From an uncultured Flavobacteriales bacterium (GTDB lineage Bacteria; Bacteroidota; Bacteroidia; Flavobacteriales; BACL11): a stretch of DNA of 40,748 nucleotides. Shown here one piece after another: positions 23,452 to 33,105 of the stretch (position 1 is its first letter; each line of letters opens with the position of its first letter). The notes below the pieces were generated by a model, which was not told the origin of the DNA, ran no database searches, and was given only the letters and a program-made list of their open reading frames with translations. The translations under genes were made by a program, and so were the position numbers. The stretch is from positions 1 through 40,748 of the forward strand of contig CAJIYM010000001.1 of the NCBI GenBank assembly GCA_905181635.1, given 5' to 3'.

Positions 23452-25062
23452 TTGAAGAATCTATTTTTATTATTAGTATTTCTTAGTTTACATAGTCAAT
23501 CTCTTTATTCTAATCAAGCAGATTCTTTAAGATTAATTTGGGAAAATGAAGAGCTGTCAGATTCTCTAAGATTTAATGCATTAGAAGAATATGAAGAATT
23601 ATACTCTCTCGTTTCTCCTGACTCTACACTTGTTGTACTTGATTATTATCATGATTTGGCAATTACAAAGGGTGCAGATCGACAATTATATAGGTCATTT
23701 CTAAGAAAAGGAAATATTTTTCGATTACAAGATAGAATTGATGAAGCAAGAACGCATTATTATGAGGCCCAACTTGTAGCGAAAAAAATTAATAACGCTA
23801 GATTAGAAGCTATCATTATTGGAAACTTAGGCAATCTTCATCTAAATCAGGGTGAATATTTAGAGTCCATAAAAAAATATAATAAAGCAAAAAAGATTTT
23901 TGTTACTGAAGGTGATAAGGATGGTGAAGCTAGAATGCTTAATGCTACTGGAGCAATTAACTCCAGAATAGGAAATCACGATATTGCTCTAGTTCATTAT
24001 GAAGAGGCATTAATTATTTATAGCTTATTAAAAGGTGATGAGTATAATGCTGGTTTAGGTACAACAACGATATTAATGAATATAGGCCTCATACATTTCA
24101 AAAATGACTTATTTATTAAAGCAGAATCATCTTTTATAGAAGCACTTAAAAGACTTAAAACTGATAATTATAAGTACTATATTGCAGGTTGCTACAGTAT
24201 GCTGGCTCAAATATATTTATCATTAAATCAAATCGAAAACAGCTTGCTTTTTGCTAATAAAAATTTTGATATTAATAAAGAATTGGATACTCAGAGTGGA
24301 ATTTTAGAGGCTAAAATTATACTTGCTAAAATCAATTATCAAAAGAATAAATTTCTAGCAATTGAACAGTTAGAGAATATTCTAGAGTCAGTTTTTCAAT
24401 CTCAATCTTTAGAATCAAAAATGGAAGTTTCTGGATTGCTTTATAAAGGATATAAATTTCAAAATAAGTTAGATCTATCTCTTAAAATGTATGAGTTCTT
24501 TAATTTATACAATGATAGTATTAAAGCGAAAATCGACAGTTATGCAATTGCTAGAGAATCAGTAAGAAATGAATACGAAAAAATATTATTTGAAACTAAA
24601 TTAAATAATGAGAAAGATAAAAACATCTTAAAATTAAATCAAATTAAGAAAATAGCTTCTATAATTTTTATCTCTATACTTTTAATCTTGATATTAGTTT
24701 ATTTTACTTTTTTAAGTCATAAAAAAAACAATAAGAATAGAGATGCTTTGTTAGAGGAAATTAAATTCCTTAAAGAAAATAAAGTTAGTGCTATTCTCGA
24801 TTCCAATAAATTTGAATTATCTAAGGAAAAAATTGATAATCATTTGGATAAAGTATTAAATAAAACAGATTGGAATGTTCTTTTAATATTATTAGCTAAT
24901 CCAATGGTATTAAATAAAGAGATTGCTGAAAAGTCTAATATGAGTATTGATGGTATTGGTTCTTCATTAAGGAGAATGTATGATTACTTTGAAATTAATG
25001 AAACTAAATATAAAAAAGTTGCATTAATTCATAAGGTTATTAATATTTCTGAAATGATATAA
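23452..25062 (+). CDS. TPR-repeat, single-TM, helix-turn-helix regulator (TTG start)
   Basis: 536 residues. It starts with TTG directly after the preceding stop codon. This start is chosen because it begins a good signal peptide (KNLFLLLVFLSLHSQSLYS). Residues ~50-370 are TPR repeats (for example GNLGNLHLNQGEYLESIKKY). A coiled segment leads to one transmembrane helix (about 400-422, IASIIFISILLILILVYFTF). The cytoplasmic C-terminus holds an HTH-like segment (LLANPMVLNKEIAEKSNMSI, then SSLRRMYDYF). The design is that of the regulator at 533. It probably senses an envelope signal and controls its own cargo operon, but the targets are unknown. Confidence 0.75.
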   Translation: MKNLFLLLVFLSLHSQSLYSNQADSLRLIWENEELSDSLRFNALEEYEELYSLVSPDSTLVVLDYYHDLAITKGADRQLYRSFLRKGNIFRLQDRIDEARTHYYEAQLVAKKINNARLEAIIIGNLGNLHLNQGEYLESIKKYNKAKKIFVTEGDKDGEARMLNATGAINSRIGNHDIALVHYEEALIIYSLLKGDEYNAGLGTTTILMNIGLIHFKNDLFIKAESSFIEALKRLKTDNYKYYIAGCYSMLAQIYLSLNQIENSLLFANKNFDINKELDTQSGILEAKIILAKINYQKNKFLAIEQLENILESVFQSQSLESKMEVSGLLYKGYKFQNKLDLSLKMYEFFNLYNDSIKAKIDSYAIARESVRNEYEKILFETKLNNEKDKNILKLNQIKKIASIIFISILLILILVYFTFLSHKKNNKNRDALLEEIKFLKENKVSAILDSNKFELSKEKIDNHLDKVLNKTDWNVLLILLANPMVLNKEIAEKSNMSIDGIGSSLRRMYDYFEINETKYKKVALIHKVINISEMI

Positions 25063-25065
25063 AAG

Positions 25066-25094
25066 AAACCCATTCAGTTGAGTGGCTTTATTTT
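25066..25094 (+). terminator. Degenerate terminator after the second TPR regulator
   Basis: AAACCCATTC / GAGTGGCTTT with an AGTT loop: the 391-type stem with one mismatch and one wobble, then ATTTT. Confidence 0.65.
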
Positions 25095-25128
25095 GGTGTG
25101 CATTGCGGTCATAAGTTCTTACTTTTTT
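25091..25128 (+). repeat. Terminator-linked repeat block, copy 4
   Basis: TTTTGGTGTGCATTGCGGTC followed by AAGTTCTTACTTTTTT; aligns with 416-454. Confidence 0.55.
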
Positions 25129-25171
25129 TAAAATTATTTTGTATAATTGTAAAACAATAAAATTAGATATT

Positions 25172-25567
25172 ATGTTTAAAATAAATAGATGGTTTGGATC
25201 ACTTTTACTTTTTAGTTTTATATTCTTCTTTATTTCTTGTGAGAAAGAAGCTGTTATTAATAATATTACTAGTAATGATGGAGTTCAAGCAAGATTAGCA
25301 TATACTGACAAAGGATATACTGAAGTTGAAGTAAGTCCAATTGTTAAGATAACTTGCTATTTTTCAAATTGGGATAAAGATGTTATGACTCCTGTTTCTG
25401 GCTTTTTTGACTATTATGATACCGATGATAATTGGGTTGCTTCTATTGATTTTGGTGATGGCACATGCGATGAGTGGGTGACTAAAACTTGGGATGTTAA
25501 TATTTTCCCTGATTATCCAAGCGGAACTAATAATTTTTCTGTCTTTGATTATAAAGATAAGAAATAG
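25172..25567 (+). CDS. Small lipoprotein of unknown function
   Basis: 131 residues from the ATG at 25172. An in-frame TTG at 25139 would only add 11 polar residues before the signal peptide. The lipobox FISC lies at the end of a hydrophobic segment (GSLLLFSFIFFFISC). The body contains VASIDFGDGTCDEWVTKTWD, a stretch recalling PKD-type beta domains. It is followed by an intrinsic terminator and so probably has its own transcript. No family was identified. Confidence 0.7.
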   Translation: MFKINRWFGSLLLFSFIFFFISCEKEAVINNITSNDGVQARLAYTDKGYTEVEVSPIVKITCYFSNWDKDVMTPVSGFFDYYDTDDNWVASIDFGDGTCDEWVTKTWDVNIFPDYPSGTNNFSVFDYKDKK

Positions 25568-25585
25568 TTAGTTTCCTAAATAAAT

Positions 25586-25613
25586 ACCCACTCAAATGAG
25601 TGGGTTTATTTTT
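25586..25613 (+). terminator. Intrinsic terminator after the lipoprotein gene
   Basis: ACCCACTC / GAGTGGGT stem with an AAAT loop, then TTATTTTT; the same family as 391 and 9664. Confidence 0.85.
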
Positions 25614-25646
25614 GGTGTGCCTCTCAATCCTTAGTTCGAATTTTTA
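25609..25646 (+). repeat. Terminator-linked repeat block, copy 5
   Basis: TTTTTGGTGTGCCTCTCAAT followed by TTAGTTCGAATTTTTAGAGA; aligns with 416-454. As there, a TAATTTTG promoter element follows ~15 bp later (25660). Confidence 0.6.
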
Positions 25647-25659
25647 GAGAATCATTAAG

Positions 25660-25667
25660 TAATTTTG
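25660..25667 (+). promoter_or_regulatory. Candidate -7 element TAATTTTG upstream of the CotH gene
   Basis: Exact TAnnTTTG match. The ATG 4 nt downstream (25672) opens a 29-codon frame that overlaps the CotH start; the CotH start itself is 41 nt away. Confidence 0.5.
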
Positions 25668-25708
25668 CTTTATGAAAATATTTTTTTCTGATTTTTTAGT
25701 GTTCAATA

Positions 25709-27730
25709 ATGAAACAACTTCTATATATCATCTTTCTCTTTTTTTCGGTGCTCTCATTTAGTCAAAATGGAGGAGAAGATTGTGCTACGGCTACAGTTAT
25801 TTCTTCTCTTCCTTATGTTGGGATTGGTAATACTTCTATTGCAGTTGATGATTATTTTGCAAGTTGTGCTGATGTTGGTAATCAAGGTGGTGCAGCAGAT
25901 CAAGTATATAAATTTACAAATGGTCCATCAAATATTTATGTTGATATTAGCCTTTGTCAGAATATTACTGATTATGATTCTCAATTATATGTTTATGAAA
26001 GTACGTGTTCAGGAAATCCAGTAGGCTGCCAAGAAGATGGTTGTCAATCACCAAATTACTCTGCTAATTATAATTCTGTAATTACAGCACAACTATTACT
26101 AGCTAATACCACATATTACTTTGTAATAGATGGATATGGCAGTAATTCTCAAGGTAATTATCAAATAAATATCGAATCAAGTATAGGGTTGGATGCTCCA
26201 GATTCAACTATTCTTCCTCTAGTTTTAATTAACACATTTGGACAAACAATTGTTGACGAGCCGAAAATTACAGCAAATTTAAAAATTATCCATAATGGAT
26301 CTGGATTAATGAATTACTTAACAGATTCTGCCAACATCTATGATGGTAGATCTGGAATAGAGATTCGAGGTTCCTATTCGTCTTCTCTTCCTCAAAAACC
26401 TTTTGGAATTGAAACTAGAAATGCTTTAGGAGACAATTATAATGTTCCTCTTTTTAATATGCCATCAGAAAATGATTGGATTTTAATTGCTAACTATAAT
26501 GATAAATCATTTTTAAGAAACATTCTTGCTTTCGATATATTTACTAAAATGGGTCATTATGCACCAAGAACTGAACTTTGCGAAGTAGTTATTAATGATA
26601 TATATAATGGTATATATGTTTTTACTGAAAAGATAAAGAAGGATGATGGTAGAGTAGATATAGCAAAGTTAGATAATGATGATAATGCTGGAGATAGTTT
26701 ATCAGGAGGTTATATATTTAAAGTAGATTACTGGAACAATTCTAATAGTTGGTTGTCAAATTATAACAATCCTAATTATCCGACTTCTGATGTTCGATAT
26801 GTTTACTCTTATCCTGATGAAATTGATATTACAGCTCCTCAAAAAAATTATATTGAATCTAAGGTTGATGCATTTGAGGATGATTTGTGGGGAGCAAATT
26901 TTAATGATCCTATAATTGGTTATCGTCAACACATTGATGTTATTTCATTCATAGATTATTTTATTGTAAATGAATTTGCACGAAACGTTGATGGTTTTAA
27001 AAAGAGCAGAAGGTTCCATAAAGATAAAGATAGTAAAGACTCTTTAATTTATGCTGGGCCAGTTTGGGATTTTGATTGGGCATATAAAGATCATGATGGT
27101 AATATGTTAAATGGTAGTGGTTGGAGACATAGTTTTTCTGGTGCTTCTGATGTAAAACCCCCTGGATGGTATACTAGGTTACTACAGGACACAACATTTG
27201 CTAATGAATTAGCTTGTCGCTATTTTGATCTAAGGACAACAATCTTAGATACTATAAATATTTTTAGTTATATAGATTCTATTTCTAATGTAGTGAGTAT
27301 AGCTCAAGATCGTCATTACACACGTTGGCCAATTTTAGGCATTAATGTTGGTACACCAGAAGTTGGAACTCAACCATCAACTTACATTGGTGAAATTATA
27401 AAGTTTAAAGGTTGGATATCAGATCGATTAGCTTGGCTTGATAACAATATGCCTGGGCATTGTATTAGTGTTGGAATAGATGAAGCTAAAAACAACGAAC
27501 CTTATTGGGCTATTTATCCTAACCCATCAAAAGACAAATTAAATATTTATGTAGATGAACCTATTTTAACTATTAGTATTTATGATATGTTCGGAGAATT
27601 GATTATTCAACAGAATAAGATATTTAGCCCACTTCAAATATTAAATACGGGAAGCTTATCTGGAGTATATCTCATTGTTATTGAACTGCAAAAAGGTAAA
27701 ACGATTCAATCAAAATTTATTAGCAAATAA
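25709..27730 (+). CDS. CotH-kinase-family T9SS cargo protein
   Basis: 673 residues. The signal peptide ends near LSFSQNGG. Residues ~20-155 are a pre-peptidase-like beta domain (GEDCATATVISSLPYVGIGN ... YYFVIDGYGSNSQGNYQINI). Residues ~165-560 match the CotH kinase-like fold: RSGIEIRGSYSSSLPQKPFG, WILIANYNDKSFLRNILAFD, IYNGIYVFTEKIKKDDGRVD, and GPVWDFDWAYKD near residue 450, where the DFDWA motif carries the expected metal-binding acidic residues. CotH proteins in other bacteria phosphorylate secreted or surface proteins, so an extracellular protein kinase is possible but not shown. The last ~80 residues (AIYPNPSKDKLNIYVD ... TIQSKFISK) are a T9SS sorting domain. Confidence 0.85.
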   Translation: MKQLLYIIFLFFSVLSFSQNGGEDCATATVISSLPYVGIGNTSIAVDDYFASCADVGNQGGAADQVYKFTNGPSNIYVDISLCQNITDYDSQLYVYESTCSGNPVGCQEDGCQSPNYSANYNSVITAQLLLANTTYYFVIDGYGSNSQGNYQINIESSIGLDAPDSTILPLVLINTFGQTIVDEPKITANLKIIHNGSGLMNYLTDSANIYDGRSGIEIRGSYSSSLPQKPFGIETRNALGDNYNVPLFNMPSENDWILIANYNDKSFLRNILAFDIFTKMGHYAPRTELCEVVINDIYNGIYVFTEKIKKDDGRVDIAKLDNDDNAGDSLSGGYIFKVDYWNNSNSWLSNYNNPNYPTSDVRYVYSYPDEIDITAPQKNYIESKVDAFEDDLWGANFNDPIIGYRQHIDVISFIDYFIVNEFARNVDGFKKSRRFHKDKDSKDSLIYAGPVWDFDWAYKDHDGNMLNGSGWRHSFSGASDVKPPGWYTRLLQDTTFANELACRYFDLRTTILDTINIFSYIDSISNVVSIAQDRHYTRWPILGINVGTPEVGTQPSTYIGEIIKFKGWISDRLAWLDNNMPGHCISVGIDEAKNNEPYWAIYPNPSKDKLNIYVDEPILTISIYDMFGELIIQQNKIFSPLQILNTGSLSGVYLIVIELQKGKTIQSKFISK

Positions 27731-27752
27731 TAAACTTATTATTCTTATTTTT
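27726..27752 (+). terminator. Possible AT-only terminator after the CotH gene
   Basis: AATAATA / TATTATT stem overlapping the stop codon, followed by CTTATTTTTTT. No GC pairs, so weak. Confidence 0.4.
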
Positions 27753-27823
27753 TTGTTTAATTTAGTATTTAAAATAATTTAATTATTTTGAAAAGTAATA
27801 TCTTACACATTAAAAATTAATAA

Positions 27824-30800
27824 ATGAAAAAATATTTACTCTTAATTTCCTTACTTCCTCTCTTTAGTATTGCTCAACAATGTGACTCATTTATTACAGT
27901 AATTCCTGCTAATAATGCTAATTCAATTAATTATTGTGTAACAAATACATCTTGTCATGACACTTGTAATGGGACTATATCTATTACAGTTGATGGAATT
28001 AATGGTCCATATTCATATACTTGGTCAATAGATGGTAATACTTTTTTAGGTGGTACTATTCAGGATACTCTTTGCCCGGGAGACTACATTATTACAATAA
28101 CAGATGTAAATGGTGCTTTAGTAGATAATTCCCACATTAATACTGTTGAGGGTCCACCTAACTTTTCAGTTTTTTCTGATTCATTAAATAATCCTTCATG
28201 TTTTAATGATAATGATGGATCTATTTATTTAACTATAAATGGAGCAACTCCATTTGATCCTGATGGTATAGCTGAATCAGGAGATGAATACTATACTTAT
28301 CTATGGGAAGAAGGAACAGCTACAGAGGATAGATCATTTTTAGATAGTGGAATCTATATATTGTCTATGACTGATGCAAATGGATGTAATAGAATTGATT
28401 CTTTTGAGTTATTTAATCCACTAGAAGTGACTTCTGAAACTATTACTGATACATTGAGTTGTATTGGTCTTTGTGATGGTAATGGGATTGTAACACCTAA
28501 TGATGGGATAGCTCCTTACACATTTGAATGGAGTGATGGTCAAATAGATTCAATAGCAATAAATCTCTGTTATGGAACTAATACTGTTACTATAACTGAT
28601 GCAAATGGTTGTGTTGCCACAAATACTATTGATATTGCTAATCCTGATACTCTTCAACTAAGTAATATTACTATTGATAGTACTTGTTATCAAATTTGTG
28701 ATGGACAATTGTCAGTTACGATACAAGGTGGTAGTTCTCCTTATGGTACTGAATGGAGCTTTTTAGGCAGTATATTTAATACTTCTGATACTATTACAAA
28801 TAATGATTTGTGTACAGGTGATTATCAATTAATTTTTAATGATGCTAATAATTGTTCTGACACTATTATAATTCCTTTATTTGAGAGGGATTCTTTTATT
28901 GTACAGGATTGGATAATTGATGATAGTTGCTATAATAGCTGTACAGGTCAGATTACAGTTCAATTACTAAATCAAGAATCTCCTTCTTTTATTTATGATT
29001 GGAGTAATGGAGGTAACGATACTATTATTTCTAATCTTTGTTCTGATACATTTTCGTTAATCATAATTGATGATAGATTATGTAGAGATACTTTTGAGTT
29101 TTTTGTTGGTCAAGGCGATTCGATGTATTTTGATAGTTTAGCTGTTACTAATAATAGTTGTTATGGTTATGAAGATGGTGCTATTTCATTAATTAATTTT
29201 AGTGGAGGTACTCAGCCTCTAGCTTATTTATGGTCAAACGGCCAAACAACTTCTGGAATTAATTCATTACCTACAGGCTCTTATATTGTTACCATTACTG
29301 ATGCAAATGGCTGTATAATGGACTCTTCAAATATTCAAGTAACTCAACCTGACTCACTTTTTATAACTGCTAGCTCAGAACACGTAAGTTGTTTTGGTGG
29401 TTCAAATGGGTTGATTGATATTGATATTTTTGGGGGAATAGAACCTTACTTTATTTCATGGGATAATCAGATTCTAGATTCAACATTAATTGATACCGTA
29501 ATAGCAGGAGAATATTTATACACTTTAGTAGATTCAAATGGATGTATACTTTCTGATACTATTATTATTGAAGAGCCTGACTCCCTAATGATTCAAGTTA
29601 GTGTTTTAAACGTACTTTGTAAAGGAGATTCTACAGGTGAGATTAATTTAACAATTACTGGAGGAACAATTCCATATGAATATTCTATTGATGGGGGAGT
29701 AACTTTTCAGTCTCAAAACTATTTTGGTAATTTAATAGCAAATAGTTATTCAATAATTGTAAAAGATGCCAATGATTGCATTTTAATTTCTCCAACTTAT
29801 AATATTACTGAACCTTTAACTACATTGAGTGCTGGTTTAACAACTGAAAATTTATTGTGTTTTTCAGATACAGGAAGTGTTATTCTAACTGTTGGAGGAG
29901 GTACGTTTAATTATTCATTTATTTGGAGTAATGGTGCTCTTACTCAAAACCTGTATGGAGTTGGTTCTGGAAACTATTCGGTTGATATATCTGATGGGAA
30001 TGATTGTATGCTTACTAAAAACACAATAATTACTGAACCAAGTGAAATTATATCATCACCATTACCAATTATTACAGATTTAAAGTGTTACCAAGATGAA
30101 ACAGGAAGTATTGATATATCAATAATTGGTGGTACTCCAGGATATACTTATGCTTGGGATAATGGAGATACTACATCTGATATAAATAATTTATCTATTG
30201 GAACTTATGAGATTACCGTTACTGACGATAATGATTGTCCTTATGTTGCATCTTTCATAGTTGAAGAGCCAGATTTATTAGCAGTTTCTTATAATCAAAC
30301 ACATGTCGATTGCTATGGTAATAGTACAGGAGAGATAGATGTTAATGTAAGTGGTGGAACAGCAACTTATACTTATGGCTGGTCAAATTTGTCTAACGAT
30401 GAAGATTTATTGAGTATTCCTTCCGGTAATTATAATTTGTCTGTAACAGATTTGAATAATTGTTCTACTTTAATTTCAGTCATTATAAATGAACCATCTG
30501 ACATAACGTATACAATGCTTTTAACTGATTTAATTTGTAATAACGTAGATGAAGGTGAGATTTCTATTACTGCTTCAGGAGGGACTCCTGGATATAGCTA
30601 TTCTATAGACGGTGGAGCGTCATATCAAATTGGAAATGATTTTATGAGTCTTCAGGCTGATAATTATTCTGTATGGATAAAAGATGAAAATGAATGTACA
30701 AAAAATCAAATGGCGGTTATAAATCAGCCAATTGGTTTTTCTACAACAGTTGATATTAATAATATTGTAGGTTGTAATGGTGATGCAACAGGAAGTATTA

Positions 30801-31465
30801 TACTTTCCACTAGTGGTAACACTCCACCTTATTCTTATAATTGGATTGGTAATAATCAATCTTCTTCATCTATATATGATTTACTTTCAGATGATTATGA
30901 AGTAGTTGTAAGTGATGCTAATAATTGTGAGATGACTTATTCTTATTTAATAACTGAGCCTGAAAATATTTTTATAGACTATGATATTCAACTTACTAGT
31001 TGTGAAGAAAAAAATGATGGATCCATCACAACCATGCTTATAGGAGGAACACCTCCTTATTATTATTTATGGGGTACAGGAGAAACTACTTCTGATATAT
31101 CTAATTTATCTAAAGGTCAGTATTCCTTAGTTGTTTTAGATTCTAAAGGATGTACAACACCAATAGAATATTTTGACGTCAGCTTTGATGGTTTTAATAA
31201 CTGTGTTGAAATCCCATCTGGATTTACACCTAATAATGATAATATTCATGATGAGTGGATAATATATGGCTTGAATGATTTCCCTGATGTAGTTGTTTCA
31301 ATTTATAATAGATGGGGACAAGAGATATATAGTTCACAAGGCTATTATAATCCTTGGGATGGAAAGTATAATGGCGTTGATTTACCAACAGCAGCATATT
31401 ATTATGTAATAGAATTGAATGAATCAGATAAAGTGTTTAACGGAACAGTAACAATTAAAAGATAA
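27824..31465 (+). CDS. SprB-repeat adhesin with gliding-motility-associated C-terminus
   Basis: 1213 residues. The signal peptide ends near FSIAQQCDS. Residues ~35-1120 are about a dozen or more SprB-like repeats, each with an NxSCxGxxDGxIxLxxxGGxxPYxYxWxxG pattern (for example SGGTQPLAYLWSNGQTTSGI). The C-terminal ~85 residues (VEIPSGFTPNNDNIHDEWII, YNRWGQEIYSSQGYYNPWDG) are the type B T9SS sorting domain typical of gliding adhesins. It is inferred to be a mobile or surface adhesin. The stop TAA shares its last base with the ATG of the PorP/SprF-OmpA gene at 31465. This mirrors the pairing of adhesin and SprF-type partner known from flavobacterial gliding operons. Confidence 0.88.
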   Translation: MKKYLLLISLLPLFSIAQQCDSFITVIPANNANSINYCVTNTSCHDTCNGTISITVDGINGPYSYTWSIDGNTFLGGTIQDTLCPGDYIITITDVNGALVDNSHINTVEGPPNFSVFSDSLNNPSCFNDNDGSIYLTINGATPFDPDGIAESGDEYYTYLWEEGTATEDRSFLDSGIYILSMTDANGCNRIDSFELFNPLEVTSETITDTLSCIGLCDGNGIVTPNDGIAPYTFEWSDGQIDSIAINLCYGTNTVTITDANGCVATNTIDIANPDTLQLSNITIDSTCYQICDGQLSVTIQGGSSPYGTEWSFLGSIFNTSDTITNNDLCTGDYQLIFNDANNCSDTIIIPLFERDSFIVQDWIIDDSCYNSCTGQITVQLLNQESPSFIYDWSNGGNDTIISNLCSDTFSLIIIDDRLCRDTFEFFVGQGDSMYFDSLAVTNNSCYGYEDGAISLINFSGGTQPLAYLWSNGQTTSGINSLPTGSYIVTITDANGCIMDSSNIQVTQPDSLFITASSEHVSCFGGSNGLIDIDIFGGIEPYFISWDNQILDSTLIDTVIAGEYLYTLVDSNGCILSDTIIIEEPDSLMIQVSVLNVLCKGDSTGEINLTITGGTIPYEYSIDGGVTFQSQNYFGNLIANSYSIIVKDANDCILISPTYNITEPLTTLSAGLTTENLLCFSDTGSVILTVGGGTFNYSFIWSNGALTQNLYGVGSGNYSVDISDGNDCMLTKNTIITEPSEIISSPLPIITDLKCYQDETGSIDISIIGGTPGYTYAWDNGDTTSDINNLSIGTYEITVTDDNDCPYVASFIVEEPDLLAVSYNQTHVDCYGNSTGEIDVNVSGGTATYTYGWSNLSNDEDLLSIPSGNYNLSVTDLNNCSTLISVIINEPSDITYTMLLTDLICNNVDEGEISITASGGTPGYSYSIDGGASYQIGNDFMSLQADNYSVWIKDENECTKNQMAVINQPIGFSTTVDINNIVGCNGDATGSIILSTSGNTPPYSYNWIGNNQSSSSIYDLLSDDYEVVVSDANNCEMTYSYLITEPENIFIDYDIQLTSCEEKNDGSITTMLIGGTPPYYYLWGTGETTSDISNLSKGQYSLVVLDSKGCTTPIEYFDVSFDGFNNCVEIPSGFTPNNDNIHDEWIIYGLNDFPDVVVSIYNRWGQEIYSSQGYYNPWDGKYNGVDLPTAAYYYVIELNESDKVFNGTVTIKR

Positions 31466-33105
31466 TGAGAAATATAATTTTAATACTATTAGTTAGCTTT
31501 TCATCAACTCTAGTTTATGGGCAACAATTACCACACTATTCATTATACATGTTAAATGAAGTGATTGTTAATCCTTCAGCTTTAAGTAAGGAAAAAGATA
31601 ATAAATTAACTTTAATGCTAAGAGATCAGTGGAGTAGCTTTGAAGGAGCACCGACTACTCAGTCAATATCGTATAATCACTTAAATCATAATAAGTATAA
31701 GAAAGGGATTAGTATTTTAAATGATAGAACTGGACCTATTTCTATTATCAATGCAACATTGTCTGGTGCTTATTTAGTTTCAGCTCAAGGAAGAAATAAA
31801 CTTTCAATTGGTGCTTCAGCTACTGTGATGCAATATAAAATTGATAATTCTCAAATTACTCTGGAGGATGATGGTGTATTTGATCCTACTTCATATGGAG
31901 GTGTAGATAAAGCAAATGGTACTAGTATTGCAGTTGGAGCTTATTATTATAACTCTGATTATTTTATTGGCTTAGCAGTACCAAATATTATTGGTAGTTC
32001 TTTAAATATTAGTGATAATAAAAATAGTAATAATGCTGAAAATCATTATTATCTAAATGGAGGGGTTAATGTAAATTTAGCAAATAATAATAAAATAATC
32101 CCTTCTTTTATGATTAAGAAAGTTGGAGCACTACCAATACAGATTGATGTTAATATAAGAGGAGTGTATAATGATTTTCTATGGGCAGGTTTCTCATATA
32201 GAACTGCAGATGCTGTAGTCGTACTTTTTGGTTTAGATTATAATCAATCAAGTTTCGGTTATAGTTATGATATTACTAATTCTAGTATAAGAATTCCATC
32301 TGCTGGATCTCATGGATTACTATATTCCTATAGATTTAAAACTAGGCAAAGAGATAGAGATAATGATGGAATATTAGATGAATCAGATGATTGCCCTAAA
32401 ATACCAGGAATACTTGCTTTAAATGGGTGTCCAGATAGAGATATGGATGGGATAAAAGATAGTGAAGATATTTGCCCAGATGATTTTGGTTTAAAAATTA
32501 ATAACGGTTGTCCTGACATGGATGGTGATGGAATTATAGATAAAAATGATGAGTGTCCCGAAGTTCCTGGTTTAAAGAAATTTAAAGGTTGCCCTGATAC
32601 AGATGGAGATGGATTACAAGACAAGTTTGATGACTGTATTAATGAATGGGGTCCTATAACAAATAAAGGATGTCCTGAATTTCCTGGTCAAGGCACGGAT
32701 ACAGTATTTATTACTAGAGTTGACACTGTCTATGTAACTATAGAAGATAATAATTCTTTAATGAAAGCATTTGAGGATGTCAAGTTTAATTTTAATGAAT
32801 CTACATTAATTCCTAATTCAAAAGTTGTTCTAGATCGAGTAGTTATATATTTAAATAAGAAATTAGCTTTGAGAATTCGTCTTACTGGGCATACTGATGA
32901 TGTTGATACTCAAGAATTCAATATGAATTTATCTAAGGGAAGAGTACAAGCTGTAAGATCATACTTAGCTGATAATGGAATATCTAAATCAAGAATTGAG
33001 ATAAATTGGAAGGGGGAAAAAGAACCTCTTGTAGATGGAAAAACAAGTGAAGCTAGAGCTAAAAATAGGAGAGTAGAATTAATAATACTAAATAATGAGA
33101 ATTAA
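31465..33105 (+). CDS. PorP/SprF - TSP3 - OmpA fusion protein
   Basis: 546 residues. The signal peptide ends near LVYGQQLPH. Residues ~20-290 are a PorP/SprF-type outer-membrane domain (HYSLYMLNEVIVNPSALSKE, LMLRDQWSSFEGAPTTQSIS). Residues ~293-400 hold thrombospondin-type-3 calcium-binding repeats (DNDGILDESDDCP and three more). Residues ~435-546 are an OmpA-like peptidoglycan-binding domain (LTGHTDDVDTQEFNMNLSKG, ARAKNRRVELI). The fusion would tie an adhesin's outer-membrane partner directly to the cell wall. The 11-bp overlap with the next gene supports an operon with the adhesin and the NlpC/P60 lipoprotein. Conventional PorP/SprF proteins end after the first domain, as at 35117. Confidence 0.88.
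   Translation: MRNIILILLVSFSSTLVYGQQLPHYSLYMLNEVIVNPSALSKEKDNKLTLMLRDQWSSFEGAPTTQSISYNHLNHNKYKKGISILNDRTGPISIINATLSGAYLVSAQGRNKLSIGASATVMQYKIDNSQITLEDDGVFDPTSYGGVDKANGTSIAVGAYYYNSDYFIGLAVPNIIGSSLNISDNKNSNNAENHYYLNGGVNVNLANNNKIIPSFMIKKVGALPIQIDVNIRGVYNDFLWAGFSYRTADAVVVLFGLDYNQSSFGYSYDITNSSIRIPSAGSHGLLYSYRFKTRQRDRDNDGILDESDDCPKIPGILALNGCPDRDMDGIKDSEDICPDDFGLKINNGCPDMDGDGIIDKNDECPEVPGLKKFKGCPDTDGDGLQDKFDDCINEWGPITNKGCPEFPGQGTDTVFITRVDTVYVTIEDNNSLMKAFEDVKFNFNESTLIPNSKVVLDRVVIYLNKKLALRIRLTGHTDDVDTQEFNMNLSKGRVQAVRSYLADNGISKSRIEINWKGEKEPLVDGKTSEARAKNRRVELIILNNEN

Noticed and set aside
26815-26840. CTGATGA in the CotH gene
   Set aside because: Plain coding sequence with no stem II, GAAA or stem III in register.
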